A stretch of 64,000 bases of DNA from Streptomyces sp. NBC_00576 (GCF_036345175.1 NZ_CP107780.1:8494001-8558000); one strand, 5' to 3'; counted from the stretch's first letter, positions 1-11,574 are shown. Numbers and translations are program-made. Notes: a model not told the origin generated them from the letters alone.

Positions 1-557
1 GCGGTGGGCTCGTCCAGGAGGAGGAGGCCGGGTTCGCTTGCCATGGCCCGGGCGATTTCGAGCTTGCGCTGTTCGCCGTAGGGGAGGTTGCGGGAGAGGT
101 GGTCGGCCTTGTGGGCGAGGCCGATGAACTCGAGGAGTTCCATGGCGCGTTCGCGGGAGGTGGCTTCGGCTTTGCGGAAGCCGGGGCCGCGGAGGATGGC
201 CGACCAGAGGCCTTCCTTGGTTCTGGTGTGGCGGCCTACGAGGACGTTTTCCAGGACGGTCATGTTGGCGAAGAGCCTGATGTTCTGGAAGGTGCGGGCG
301 ATGCCGGCGCTGGTCACGAGGTGGGGCTTGGGCGGGAGGACCGTGCCCTTGTAGGAGACCTTGCCTTCGGTGGGGACGTACAGGCCTGTCAGGCAGTTGA
401 AGAAGGTGGTCTTGCCTGCGCCGTTGGGGCCGATGAGGCCGACGATCTCGCCGCTGTTGACGGTGAGGTCGACGTTGCGTACGGCGGTGAGGCCGCCGAA
501 GCGCATGGTGACGCCGGTGGCTTCGAGGACGGGGCTGGTGGCCGTGGTGGTGGTCAT
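1..557 (-). CDS. livG: Branched-chain amino-acid ABC transporter ATP-binding protein LivG (partial)
   Basis: This is the cytoplasmic ATPase of a high-affinity branched-chain amino-acid importer. The frame opens at an ATG at 557 and runs off the left edge, so only about the first 185 residues are present. Visible are a Walker A motif (GPNGAGKTTFFNCLTG) near residues 38-53, a Q-loop region (ARTFQNIRLF), a signature-like stretch (NLPYGEQRKLEIARAM) and a Walker B ending LLLLDEPTA. This is the LivG subtype by the characteristic order and the R-T-F-Q-N-I motif. It starts 5 bases after the livM stop, which fits one livKHMG(F) operon. The ABC family is certain; the substrate is inferred from the operon. 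Confidence 0.93.
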   Translation of the reverse strand, partial: MTTTTATSPVLEATGVTMRFGGLTAVRNVDLTVNSGEIVGLIGPNGAGKTTFFNCLTGLYVPTEGKVSYKGTVLPPKPHLVTSAGIARTFQNIRLFANMTVLENVLVGRHTRTKEGLWSAILRGPGFRKAEATSRERAMELLEFIGLAHKADHLSRNLPYGEQRKLEIARAMASEPGLLLLDEPT

Positions 558-562
558 GCGGG

Positions 563-2335
563 TCACGCCCCTGCCTTGGTGACGCCGACGGTGGTGTCGG
601 GGAGGCCGGTTTCTGGGGTGTCGAGTTGGTCTGTCTCGTGGAATTCGAGCTGGCGGCGCCGGTTGGCGATGATGCCTTCGGGCCGGAAGCGCATGAGGAC
701 CACGAGTGCGATGCCGAAGGCGAAGAGCTGGTACTCCTTGAGGAAGCCGAGCTTCTCGGGGAGGAGGTAGAGGAGTGTGGCGCCGAGGATGGGGCCGTTG
801 ACGGTGCCCATGCCGCCGAGGACTACTGCGGCGAGCAGGAAGGCGGAGTTCGGCGGGACGGAGCCGGCGAACTGGTAGGGGGCGGGGTTGACGCTGTAGC
901 CGACGTGGGCGCTGACCGTGCCGGCGAGGCCGGCGAGGGACGCGCCGAGTGCGAAGGCGATGAGCTTGACGCGGAAGCCGTTGATGCCCATGGCGGTGGC
1001 GGCGGTCTCGTCTTCGCGGATGGCGATCCAGGAGCGGCCGATGCGGGAGTCCGCTGCCCTGTTGAAGACGACCACGACGATCGCGGTGATGATCAGCATC
1101 AGCAGGAAGTAGTTCGCGAACCGGCCGAGGGTGATCGAGCCGATGTCGTGTGAGGTCCCGAAGTTGAAGCCGAAGATCTCCAGGTCGGGGATCATCGAGA
1201 TGCCGTTGGGGCCGTTGGTGACGTTCGGGCCGGAGGTGCCGTCGAGGTTGTTGACGGTGATGCGGAAGATTTCTCCGAAGCCCAGGGTGACGATCGCGAG
1301 GTAGTCGCCGCGCAGTCGCAGGGTGGGGGCGCCGATGAGGACGCCGAAGACGAGTGAGGCGAGCATGCCGGTGAGCATGGCGGCCCAGAAGGGGAACTGG
1401 ACGCCGGAGAACCGGGAGAACTCGGAGCCGGAGACCAGGGCCGCGGCGTAGGCGCCGACGCCGAGGAAGGCGACGTATCCGAGGTCGAGAAGTCCGGTGA
1501 GGCCGACGACGATGTTGAGGCCGAGGGCGACGGTGGCGACGACGAGGATGTTCACGCCGATGTTGGCGTTGTGCTCGTCGTTCTCGACGAAGGGGAAGAG
1601 CGCCGCGGCGAGGAATGCCATGGAGGTGGCGAATCCCTTGTGGCGGGCGTTGAGTTCCGAGATGCGGTCGAAGAGGCCGGCGGTGAGCAGTGCCCAGGCG
1701 CCGAAGACGACCAGCAGCAGGTAGCCGAGGAACGTTTCGCTGGCCTCCGGGTCGACGCCGATGCCGTAGGCGAAGACGACCAGCGCGAGGGCGGTGGCGG
1801 CGGAGATCACGAGGCGTTCGACCCAGCCGGGGAGGCTGCTCGCCGCGGGGATGTTCTCGGGCTTGGTGAGGTAGCTCTTGAACGTGTCGCCGGGCCGGGG
1901 GAGCGCGAGGGCGCCGAGCAGGGCCACCAGTGAGGAGATCGCGGCGACGTAGGCGCCGGGGTCGAGGGCTACGAGGCCCTTGAGGTCGACGGCGATCGCA
2001 ATGGTGGTGAACCAGCTGACGGCGAAGGCGGAGGCGGCGGCGAGGGCGACGGGCGCGGTGGCGCCTGCCGGGTTGAGCCAGTTGAGGCCGCGTACGTTCC
2101 AGCAGGTGAGCGCGTACAGGAGGGTGAGGATGCCGGCGACGAGGGCGAGGATCTGGAGTCCGGCCGGGGAGCCGTAGTAGGTGAGGTCCCCGGGGAATTC
2201 GGACGTGTAGGTCCACGACATGAAGGTGCTGGCGATGGTGCCGACGGCGCCGATGGCGATGAGAGCGCGGGCGGTGCTCTGGGGGAGTGCGATGAGGCCG
2301 CGGGGCGTGGCCGTGGTCTTGTCGGTGGTTGCCAT
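563..2335 (-). CDS. livM: Branched-chain amino-acid ABC transporter permease LivM
   Basis: Inner-membrane permease of the importer, 590 residues. The first ~200 residues hold extra hydrophobic segments, and the conserved LivM core follows, with motifs such as GLNIVVGLTGLLDLGYVAFLG and the EAA-like loop GRSWIAIREDETAATAMGIN that contacts the ATPase. The length is above the ~320-420 residues of classical LivM; the N-terminal extension is typical of actinobacterial versions. I chose the ATG at 2335 (MATTDKTTATPRG) because it lies 5 bases after the livH stop; the frame stays open upstream but only as a shadow inside livH. It overlaps neither neighbour and is probably co-transcribed with them. Confidence 0.93.
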   Translation of the reverse strand: MATTDKTTATPRGLIALPQSTARALIAIGAVGTIASTFMSWTYTSEFPGDLTYYGSPAGLQILALVAGILTLLYALTCWNVRGLNWLNPAGATAPVALAAASAFAVSWFTTIAIAVDLKGLVALDPGAYVAAISSLVALLGALALPRPGDTFKSYLTKPENIPAASSLPGWVERLVISAATALALVVFAYGIGVDPEASETFLGYLLLVVFGAWALLTAGLFDRISELNARHKGFATSMAFLAAALFPFVENDEHNANIGVNILVVATVALGLNIVVGLTGLLDLGYVAFLGVGAYAAALVSGSEFSRFSGVQFPFWAAMLTGMLASLVFGVLIGAPTLRLRGDYLAIVTLGFGEIFRITVNNLDGTSGPNVTNGPNGISMIPDLEIFGFNFGTSHDIGSITLGRFANYFLLMLIITAIVVVVFNRAADSRIGRSWIAIREDETAATAMGINGFRVKLIAFALGASLAGLAGTVSAHVGYSVNPAPYQFAGSVPPNSAFLLAAVVLGGMGTVNGPILGATLLYLLPEKLGFLKEYQLFAFGIALVVLMRFRPEGIIANRRRQLEFHETDQLDTPETGLPDTTVGVTKAGA

Positions 2336-2340
2336 GGTTC

Positions 2341-3273
2341 TCACGCCCTGTCCGCGACGCGTTCGCCGACCAGGCCTTGTGGCCTGAACAGCAGTACGAG
2401 GATGAGGAGGACGAAGGCCCAGACGGATGCCCAGCCGCCACCTCCGAGCTGCTGCATGCCGGGGATGCCGTCGATGTAGGAGGTGGCCATGGTTTCGGCG
2501 AGGCCGAGTACGAGGCCGCCGATCATGGCGCCGTAGATGTTGCCGATGCCGCCGAGGACGGCGGCGGTGAAGGCCTTGAGTCCCATCTGGAAGCCCATGT
2601 CGTACTTGACCGAGCCGTAGCGCAGGCCGTAGGCGACTGCGGCGACTGCGGCGAAGAACCCGCCGATGGCGAAGGCGATCACGATGATGCGGTTGGTGTC
2701 GATGCCCATGAGCTGGGCGGTGTCGGGGTCCTGCGCGGTGGCCTGCATGGCGCGGCCGGTGCGGGAGAGGTTGACGAAGAGGGCGAGGGCTGCCATGCAC
2801 AGGGGGGCGGCGACTATGACGAATACGGAGCCGCTGCTGACGCTGATGGAGCCGAGGTGCCAGGGGCCGAAGTCCAGCTGGGGGAAGTTACGGTCGGTCT
2901 TGGCGTCGGGGTACCAGTTGAAGACGGCCTGCTGGAGGGCGAGGGAGAGGCCGATGGCGGTGATGAGTGGTGCGAGGCGTGGCGCTCCGCGTAGTGGTCG
3001 GTAGGCGAAGCGTTCGGCGCCGACCGCGATGAGGACGGAGACGAGTCCGCCGCCGATGAGCATGGCTGGTAGGGCTAGCCACATGGATGTGTCGTCGGGC
3101 AGGACGAAGAGATAGACCGTGAGTGCGCCGAAGCCGCCGGTCATGAAGATCTCGCCATGGGCGAAGTTGATGAGCTGGACGATGCCGTACACCATCGTGT
3201 ATCCGATGGCGATCAGCCCGTACATCGAGCCGAGGAACAGCCCGTTGGCCAGCTGCTGCGGCAGAGTGTTCAC
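2341..3273 (-). CDS. livH: Branched-chain amino-acid ABC transporter permease LivH
   Basis: Second permease of the importer, 310 residues, the usual LivH length. It starts MNTLPQQLANGLFLGSMYGL, matching the conserved LivH opening, and carries the typical GYTMVYGIVQLINFAHGE segment and the cytoplasmic loop GRAMQATAQDPDTAQLMGI that docks on the ATP-binding subunits. About eight hydrophobic segments are visible. It follows livK after a 111-base gap that contains a strong hairpin and precedes livM by 5 bases, so permease levels may be set partly by read-through from livK. Confidence 0.95.
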   Translation of the reverse strand: MNTLPQQLANGLFLGSMYGLIAIGYTMVYGIVQLINFAHGEIFMTGGFGALTVYLFVLPDDTSMWLALPAMLIGGGLVSVLIAVGAERFAYRPLRGAPRLAPLITAIGLSLALQQAVFNWYPDAKTDRNFPQLDFGPWHLGSISVSSGSVFVIVAAPLCMAALALFVNLSRTGRAMQATAQDPDTAQLMGIDTNRIIVIAFAIGGFFAAVAAVAYGLRYGSVKYDMGFQMGLKAFTAAVLGGIGNIYGAMIGGLVLGLAETMATSYIDGIPGMQQLGGGGWASVWAFVLLILVLLFRPQGLVGERVADRA

Positions 3274-3320
3274 CGCATGGCCTCCATGTGGGTGGTGGGG
3301 AGTGGAGCAGGGCGTGAAGC

Positions 3321-3358
3321 GGGCCGCGCGGTGACGTGTGGTCGTGGCCGCGCGGCCC
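3321..3358 (-). terminator. Intercistronic hairpin between livK and livH
   Basis: A perfect 11-bp inverted repeat (GGGCCGCGCGG / CCGCGCGGCCC, arms 3321-3331 and 3348-3358) with a 16-base loop lies in the livK-livH gap. There is no T-run, as is common for actinobacterial hairpins. Its position downstream of the binding-protein gene and upstream of the permeases suggests an attenuator or 3'-end stabiliser that lets livK be expressed in excess. The role is inferred. Confidence 0.7.
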
Positions 3359-3384
3359 GTGGGTGGTGCTAGCGGCGGTGGAGA

Positions 3385-4602
3385 TCAGCCGTTGAACGTG
3401 CCGCTCTTGACGGCCTTCCATGCGCCGGAGACGACCTGGTAGACGGTGAGCTGCTTGTTGGTGGTGTCACCGTACTCGTCGAAGGCCACGGGGCCGGCGA
3501 TGCCGTCGAACTTGGTCTTCTGTACCTCGGCGACGATCTGGGCGCGGGCGTCGTCCGGGACCTTGCCGTCCTTCACGACGTTGCCGATCGCCTTGATGAT
3601 GGCGGTCGCGGCGTCGTAGGAGTAGCCACCGTAGGTGCCGTAGTCGCCCTTGAGGCCGGAGGCCTTGTACTTCTTGATGAAGTCCGCGGCGGCGGGCAGG
3701 GAGTCGACGGGTGCGCCGACGGAGGTGACGAGGTCACCCTCGGAGGTCTTGCCGGCGGACTCGATGTAGGTCGGGGTGAACATACCGTCACCGCCGAAGA
3801 GCGGGATCTTGGCGCCGCCGTCCTTGAGCTGCTTGGTGAGCTTCTCGGACTCGTCGTACTGGCCGCCGTAGTAGACGAGGTCGGCCTTGGAGTTCTTGAT
3901 CTTGGTGACGAGGGCCGAGAAGTCCGTGTCGCCGGTGTTGACGTGGTCCTCGCCGGCCACCTTGCCGCCGGATCCGGTGAAGCCGGCCTTGAAGAGCTTG
4001 GCCAGGCCCGCGCCGTAGGTCTGCTTGTCGTCGACGACGAAGACGTTGCGCTTCTTGAGCGTGGTGTACGCGTAGTCGGCGGCGAAGCCGCCCTGGAGGG
4101 CGTCGGTGGTGGCGGTGCGGAAGTACGTCTTGAAGGGGCGCGACTTCGCCGTCTGCCAGTTCTTGCCCTGGGTGAGCTCGGGCGCAGTGTTGGAGGGCGA
4201 GATCTCGACCAGGTTGGCGGTGGCGAAGACCTGCTGCATCTGGGTGGCGACGCCGGAGTTCAGCGGGCCGACGACGCCGAGGACCTTGTCGTTGCTGACG
4301 AGCGCGGTGGCGTTCGACTGGCCCTGGGCCGGGATGGCCTTGTCGTCGAGCGCCTGGACCTTGAAGGTCACGCCGGGAACGGTGTTGTTCTTGTTGGCGT
4401 CGTCGACGGCGATCTGCACGCCACCCTGGATGCCGAGGCCCGTGGCGGAGTTCGCGCCGGTCAGCGGGGCGTCGACGCCGATGATGATCTCGGTCTTCTT
4501 GTCGCTGTCGCCTCCGCTCTCGTCGCGCGAACCGCAGGCGGTCAGTGCGAGTGCTCCGGTGGTGAGCATGGAGGTGAGTACGACCAAAGAACGCTGACGC
4601 AC
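3385..4602 (-). CDS. livK: Branched-chain amino-acid ABC transporter substrate-binding lipoprotein LivK
   Basis: Extracellular substrate-binding lipoprotein of 405 residues. It has a lipoprotein signal peptide with the lipobox LTAC (ALALTACGSRD), so cysteine ~23 would be acylated. The rest is a periplasmic-binding-protein type I (Peripla_BP_6) fold: an opening IIIGVDAPLTGANSATGLGI, a middle NVFVVDDKQTYGAGLAKLFK and a C-terminal YDAATAIIKAIG. The start is a GTG at 4602 preceded by AGGGAGAGG at good spacing. It is the first gene of the operon; about 235 bases of AT-richer upstream sequence should hold the promoter. Ligand preference (Leu/Ile/Val) is inferred from the family. Confidence 0.94.
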   Translation of the reverse strand: MRQRSLVVLTSMLTTGALALTACGSRDESGGDSDKKTEIIIGVDAPLTGANSATGLGIQGGVQIAVDDANKNNTVPGVTFKVQALDDKAIPAQGQSNATALVSNDKVLGVVGPLNSGVATQMQQVFATANLVEISPSNTAPELTQGKNWQTAKSRPFKTYFRTATTDALQGGFAADYAYTTLKKRNVFVVDDKQTYGAGLAKLFKAGFTGSGGKVAGEDHVNTGDTDFSALVTKIKNSKADLVYYGGQYDESEKLTKQLKDGGAKIPLFGGDGMFTPTYIESAGKTSEGDLVTSVGAPVDSLPAAADFIKKYKASGLKGDYGTYGGYSYDAATAIIKAIGNVVKDGKVPDDARAQIVAEVQKTKFDGIAGPVAFDEYGDTTNKQLTVYQVVSGAWKAVKSGTFNG

Positions 4603-4838
4603 GATTAAATCCTCTCCCTGGCGCAGCGGCCCTGCTGGGCTGCCGTGTGTCTCGCCGGGCCGTACTGGGGGGTGGGGCAGGTCGTGCTGTAGACGCGCCC
4701 GGCGGCGCGGTGACTGGCCGTGACTCTAAGCCCCTCGGTGGGTGGGAGCATATGGGAGGGCTTGCTTGTGACTTTCTTGTTATGACGTGCCGGTTGGTGA
4801 TCCTTGGCGAAGGTTGATCTCGGCCAGTTTGGCCGGAA

Positions 4839-5525
4839 TTACTTTCTGTCCATATTTTGAGAATCTGCGTGTCCGGTTGCCTCTGCCTGTGGCCTTGTGC
4901 TTGGCCGCGGGGGCAAGGGGTGGCAGGCCGCGTGGAGGAGCTGTGTGAGGTCGTCGGGGTAGGCGCCGCCGAATGTGAAACTCTGATGTTGTATTGCGCG
5001 TGTGTTACGCAGCGTTACGTCAAGAAACGGGAGATCCGCGTCAAGGGGGAGGTCCGCGCAGTCGACCACGGATATCTGGACGGTGATCCGGCGGGTGGTC
5101 CCGGCGTTGATTGTGGAGGTCTGCGCGGGAGAGATGCGGGCGGTGAGACCGTCGAAGCCGGTGCCGGTGACGCGCAGGGTGACGGGTGGCCCGCTGTGCA
5201 CGGTCACCGCGAACCGGAACAGGCCGTTGGCGGGCGTGGAGTCGAAGGTCGCGGCGAGTCCTGTGTACCGGAACGTGGTGACGTTCGCGGGCCAGGGCAT
5301 GGGGGTGAGGGTGGTGTTGGTGGGGGAGGAGGGGTTCGGGGGCAGGAGGGCGATGACTGCGGCTGTCGCGGCGGCGAGCGCGGCGGTGCCGAGAACGGCT
5401 CTGCGAACGCGTGTCGGCAGGGCCTGCCAGCGGTCCGTGAAGCGTGGTGTGTCGGCACCGATGACTTCGTAAGTGTCTTGCGCATCCGACGAGTTGACGG
5501 GCTCGACGGGGCCGATGCCGGTCAT
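4839..5525 (-). CDS. Hypothetical membrane-anchored protein
   Basis: A 228-residue protein I cannot assign to a named family. An N-terminal cytoplasmic stretch of ~45 residues (MTGIGPVEPVNSSDAQDTYE) is followed by one hydrophobic segment around residues 48-65 (AVLGTAALAAATAAVIALL). A Thr/Ser/Pro-rich, probably extracellular part follows, with an Ig-like feel (TVHSGPPVTLRVTGTGF) and two cysteines in CADLP and AACHP that could pair. I took the ATG at 5525 because the open frame upstream is low-complexity proline-rich shadow sequence. It is a single-gene unit between the liv promoter region and the thioesterase gene. Confidence 0.75.
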   Translation of the reverse strand: MTGIGPVEPVNSSDAQDTYEVIGADTPRFTDRWQALPTRVRRAVLGTAALAAATAAVIALLPPNPSSPTNTTLTPMPWPANVTTFRYTGLAATFDSTPANGLFRFAVTVHSGPPVTLRVTGTGFDGLTARISPAQTSTINAGTTRRITVQISVVDCADLPLDADLPFLDVTLRNTRAIQHQSFTFGGAYPDDLTQLLHAACHPLPPRPSTRPQAEATGHADSQNMDRK

Positions 5526-5642
5526 GGTCGCAGCCTCATGGGGGAACGGTAGTGGGGGGGTGAGGGGCGGACAACGGGGCGCCGACCTCCCGTCCGGCCC
5601 GTCCGGTGTTGAGGACAACCCGTTCAGGGCCGGAGCGGGGGT

Positions 5643-5661
5643 CTGGGGGCGCAGCCCCCAG
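5643..5661 (-). terminator. GC hairpin downstream of the thioesterase gene
   Basis: The sequence CTGGGGGC-GCA-GCCCCCAG forms a perfect 8-bp stem with a 3-base loop, just after the minus-strand thioesterase gene. From general knowledge, this 'gggggcgcagccccc' unit recurs very often between Streptomyces genes, so it is probably both a repeat and a terminator. Confidence 0.6.
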
Positions 5662-5707
5662 GGACGAGATGGGGCGGGTAGGGGCGGCGGGGGCGAGGGG
5701 AACGCCC

Positions 5708-6172
5708 TCAGCCCGCCGCAGGCGCGTCCCGCAGCAGGCACGTCAGCCGTGCCGTGCACACGCGCTTGTCGGCCTCGTCCGTGATCACGACCTCGTACGT
5801 CGCCGTCGACCGCCCCCGGTGCACCGGCGTGGCCACGCCGGTGACCAGGCCGGAGCGGGCCCCGCGATGGTGGGTGCAGTTCAGGTCCACACCCACGGCG
5901 ATCTTCGAGCTGCCTCCGTGCAGCATGGCCCCGACCGACCCGAGCGTCTCGGCCAGCACCGCGGACGCGCCCCCGTGCAGCAGCCCGTACGGCTGTGTGT
6001 TGCCCTCGACGGGCATCGTGCCGACGACGCGGTCGGCCGACGCCTCGACGATCTGGACGCCCATCCGGTTCCCCAGGTGTCCCGCGGAGAACATGGCCAT
6101 CACGTCGATACCCAGTGCCGTGTACTCGTCTATGACCTCTTGCGGGAACTTCACATGCTGCTGCTCACCCAT
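5708..6172 (-). CDS. PaaI/YbaW-type hotdog-fold thioesterase
   Basis: A 154-residue acyl-CoA thioesterase of the PaaI-like (4HBT) hotdog superfamily. The diagnostic helix/loop GLLHGGASAVLAETLGSVGA sits near residues 63-82, followed by the strand VGVDLNCTHHRGARSG. Family members hydrolyse aryl- or medium-chain acyl-CoA in the cytoplasm as tetramers; the substrate here is unknown. The start ATG at 6172 gives MGEQQHVKFP. Downstream of the oxidoreductase gene by 69 bases on the same strand, so the two may be co-transcribed, although no functional link is obvious. Confidence 0.88.
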   Translation of the reverse strand: MGEQQHVKFPQEVIDEYTALGIDVMAMFSAGHLGNRMGVQIVEASADRVVGTMPVEGNTQPYGLLHGGASAVLAETLGSVGAMLHGGSSKIAVGVDLNCTHHRGARSGLVTGVATPVHRGRSTATYEVVITDEADKRVCTARLTCLLRDAPAAG

Positions 6173-6241
6173 GGGGCCCGGCTCCGTTCGTCGTGATCGC
6201 TACAGCGTCCGCACGCCTACGTCCATCCACTGAGCAAACGC

Positions 6242-8521
<2,280 letters not shown>

Positions 8522-8707
8522 GGCTGAGCCCCTTCGCTTGCACGTGTCTCTCCGCTTGCGCGTGGTGGGTGCGCGCATGGTCCACCCTGCGCGTGTACCA
8601 CCTGTTCGATCCTCGCACGGGGTAGGGACAACGGTGTACTGGGTCCTGGGGCGGCTGGATGGCCCGGGCGGACCGCGTTGTCAGTGGCACGTGGCAGGAT
8701 CGGGGTC

Positions 8708-11434
8708 GTGGCAGAAACAGCAGCGAAGAAGACCGAGAAGACCTCCGGCACGGGCCGCCCCCGGCTGATGCTCATGGACGGGCATTCGCTGGCGTACCGC
8801 GCGTTCTTCGCGCTGCCCGCGGAGAACTTCACGACCGCGACGGGTCAGCCGACGAACGCGATCTACGGCTTCGCGTCGATGCTCGCCAACACGCTGCGCG
8901 ACGAGGCGCCCACGCACTTCGCGGTGGCGTTCGACGTGTCCCGCAAGACCTGGCGTTCCGAGGAGTTCACGGAATACAAGGCGAACCGGTCGAAGACGCC
9001 GGACGAGTTCAAGGGGCAGGTCGAGCTGATCGGCGAGTTGCTCGACGCGATGCATGCGGAGCGGTTCGCGGTCGACGGTTTCGAGGCCGACGACGTCATC
9101 GCCACGCTGACCACGCAGGCCGAGGCCGAGGGCTTCGAGGTGCTGATCGTCACCGGCGACCGGGACTCCTTCCAGCTGGTCACCGAGAACACGACGGTGC
9201 TGTATCCGACGAAGGGCGTCTCCGAGCTGACCCGGTTCACCCCGGAGAAGGTCTTCGAGAAGTACGGGTTGACGCCGGCCCAGTACCCGGACTTCGCGGC
9301 GCTGCGCGGCGACCCGTCCGACAACCTCCCGGGCATTCCGGGGGTCGGTGAGAAGACGGCGGCGAAGTGGATCAACCAGTTCGGCTCGTTCGCGGACCTG
9401 GTCGAGCGGGTCGAGGAGGTCAAGGGCAAGGTCGGGCAGAACCTGCGCGACCATCTGGACGCCGTCAAGCTCAACCGCCGGCTCACGGAGATGGTCCGGG
9501 ACGTCGAACTCCCGAAGACGGTCATGGACTTGGAGCGGGCGGCGTACGACCGTACGGCGGTGGCGGTGGTCCTCGACACCCTGGAGATCCGCAACCCCTC
9601 GCTGCGCGAGCGGCTGCTGGCCGTCGACCCGGGCGCCGAGGTGGCCGAGGCCGGACCGGTGCCCGAGGGCGGTGTCGAGGTGGACGGGACGGTGCTCGGC
9701 GCGGGGGAGCTGGCGCCCTGGCTCACCGAGCACGGCACGACTGTCCTCGGCGTCGCGACGGTCGACACCTGGGCGCTGGGCAGTGGCTCGGTCGCCGAGA
9801 TCGCGCTCGCCGCGCCCGGGGGAGCGGCGGCCTGGTTCGACCCGGCGGAGCTGGACGAGGCCGACGAGAACGCGTTCGCGGCCTGGCTGGCAGACGCGGA
9901 CCGGCCCAAGGTGTTCCACGGTGCCAAGGGCGCGATGCGGGTCTTCGCGGAGCACGGCTGGACCGTGGCCGGGGTGAGCATGGACACGGCGCTGGCCGCG
10001 TACCTGGTCAAGCCGGGCCGGCGTTCCTTCGACCTGGACGCGCTGTCCCTGGAGTACCTCGGCCGTGAACTGGCGCCCGCGGCGACGGCGGACGGCCAGC
10101 TGGCCTTCGGTACGGACGAGGGCGCGGAGGCCGACTCCCTGATGGTGCAGGCCCGCACGATCGTCGACCTGGGCGAGGCGTTCGGCGAGCGCCTCCAGGA
10201 AGTCGGCGCGGCGGAGCTGCTGCGGGACATGGAACTGCCGACGTCGGCGCTGCTGGCCCGCATGGAGCGGCACGGCATCGCGGCGGACCGGGCCCACCTG
10301 GAGGCCATGGAGCAGATGTTCGCGGGTGCGGTGCAGCAGGCGGTGAAGGAGGCGCACGCGGCGGTCGGTCACGAGTTCAACCTCGGCTCGCCCAAGCAGC
10401 TCCAGGAGGTCCTCTTCGGGGAGCTGGGCCTGCCGAAGACGAAGAAGACCAAGACGGGCTACACGACGGACGCGGACGCTCTGGCGTGGCTGGCGAACCA
10501 GACGGACAACGAACTGCCGGTCGTCATGCTCCGCCATCGCGAGCAGGCGAAGCTGCGCGTCACCGTTGAGGGCCTGATCAAGACGATCGCGGCTGACGGC
10601 CGTATCCACACGACGTTCAACCAGACGGTGGCGGCGACAGGCCGGCTGTCCTCCACGGACCCCAACCTCCAGAACATCCCGGTCCGTACGGACGAGGGCC
10701 GTGCCATCCGTCGCGGGTTCGTGGTCGGCGAGGGCTTCGAGTCACTGATGACCGCGGACTACAGCCAGATCGAACTCCGGGTGATGGCCCATCTCTCGGA
10801 GGACGAGGGCCTGGTGGAGGCGTTCACGTCGGGTGAGGACCTGCACACCACGGTCGCTTCCCAGGTGTTCGCGGTCGACCGCTCCGCGGTGGACGCGGAG
10901 ATGCGCCGCAAGATCAAGGCAATGTCGTACGGCCTGGCGTACGGCCTGTCGGCCTTCGGTCTGTCCGGGCAGCTGAACATCGACGCGGGCGAGGCACGCG
11001 GCCTGATGGACACGTACTTCGAACGCTTCGGCGGCGTACGGGACTATCTGCGGCGGGCTGTCGACGAGGCGCGGGCGACGGGCTACACGGAGACACTCTT
11101 CGGCCGCCGCCGCTACCTCCCCGACCTGAACAGCGACAACCGCCAGCGCCGTGAGATGGCCGAGCGCATGGCCCTGAACGCCCCGATCCAGGGCACGGCG
11201 GCGGACATCGTCAAGATCGCGATGCTGAATGTGGGCCGGGCGCTGGAGGAGGCGAAGCTCAAGTCCCGCATGCTGCTCCAGGTCCACGACGAAATCGTCC
11301 TGGAGATCGCCCCGGGCGAGCGCGAGGCCACGGAGGAACTGGTCCGCCGGGAGATGGCGGGCGCGGTATCCCTCCGGGCACCGCTGGACGTGTCGGTGGG
11401 CTCGGGGCTCGACTGGGAGTCGGCCGCGCATTAG
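8708..11434 (+). CDS. polA: DNA polymerase I
   Basis: A 908-residue PolA used in Okazaki-fragment processing and repair. The 5'-3' exonuclease domain covers residues ~20-310 (MDGHSLAYRAFFALP, VTGDRDSFQLV, GDPSDNLPGIPGVGEKTA). The middle 3'-5' exonuclease-like domain is degenerate: the metal-binding aspartates of the E. coli motifs are missing (VATVDTWALG, FHGAKGAMRV). The polymerase domain has motif A DYSQIELRVMAHLSE, motif B RRKIKAMSYGLAYG and motif C LLQVHDEIVLE. I chose the GTG at 8708 (VAETAAKK). It lies 7 bases after CAGGAT with little Shine-Dalgarno, so the transcript may be leaderless. It is monocistronic. Confidence 0.97.
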   Translation: MAETAAKKTEKTSGTGRPRLMLMDGHSLAYRAFFALPAENFTTATGQPTNAIYGFASMLANTLRDEAPTHFAVAFDVSRKTWRSEEFTEYKANRSKTPDEFKGQVELIGELLDAMHAERFAVDGFEADDVIATLTTQAEAEGFEVLIVTGDRDSFQLVTENTTVLYPTKGVSELTRFTPEKVFEKYGLTPAQYPDFAALRGDPSDNLPGIPGVGEKTAAKWINQFGSFADLVERVEEVKGKVGQNLRDHLDAVKLNRRLTEMVRDVELPKTVMDLERAAYDRTAVAVVLDTLEIRNPSLRERLLAVDPGAEVAEAGPVPEGGVEVDGTVLGAGELAPWLTEHGTTVLGVATVDTWALGSGSVAEIALAAPGGAAAWFDPAELDEADENAFAAWLADADRPKVFHGAKGAMRVFAEHGWTVAGVSMDTALAAYLVKPGRRSFDLDALSLEYLGRELAPAATADGQLAFGTDEGAEADSLMVQARTIVDLGEAFGERLQEVGAAELLRDMELPTSALLARMERHGIAADRAHLEAMEQMFAGAVQQAVKEAHAAVGHEFNLGSPKQLQEVLFGELGLPKTKKTKTGYTTDADALAWLANQTDNELPVVMLRHREQAKLRVTVEGLIKTIAADGRIHTTFNQTVAATGRLSSTDPNLQNIPVRTDEGRAIRRGFVVGEGFESLMTADYSQIELRVMAHLSEDEGLVEAFTSGEDLHTTVASQVFAVDRSAVDAEMRRKIKAMSYGLAYGLSAFGLSGQLNIDAGEARGLMDTYFERFGGVRDYLRRAVDEARATGYTETLFGRRRYLPDLNSDNRQRREMAERMALNAPIQGTAADIVKIAMLNVGRALEEAKLKSRMLLQVHDEIVLEIAPGEREATEELVRREMAGAVSLRAPLDVSVGSGLDWESAAH

Positions 11435-11544
11435 CGCTCCGCTGGCGGGGCGGTTCGTCTTGGGAGGCGGTTCGTCTGCCTCGGGCCGGTGGGGGCTGGT
11501 CGCGCCCGCGCGGCGGAGCCGCACATGGACAGGGCCCCGCGTGA

Positions 11545-11574
11545 GCCGCACCAGGTACTGAGGTCTGGTGCGGC
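11545..11574 (+). terminator. Probable polA terminator hairpin
   Basis: A perfect 10-bp stem (GCCGCACCAG / CTGGTGCGGC) with a 10-base loop lies about 110 bases after the polA stop. No T-run follows. Confidence 0.55.
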
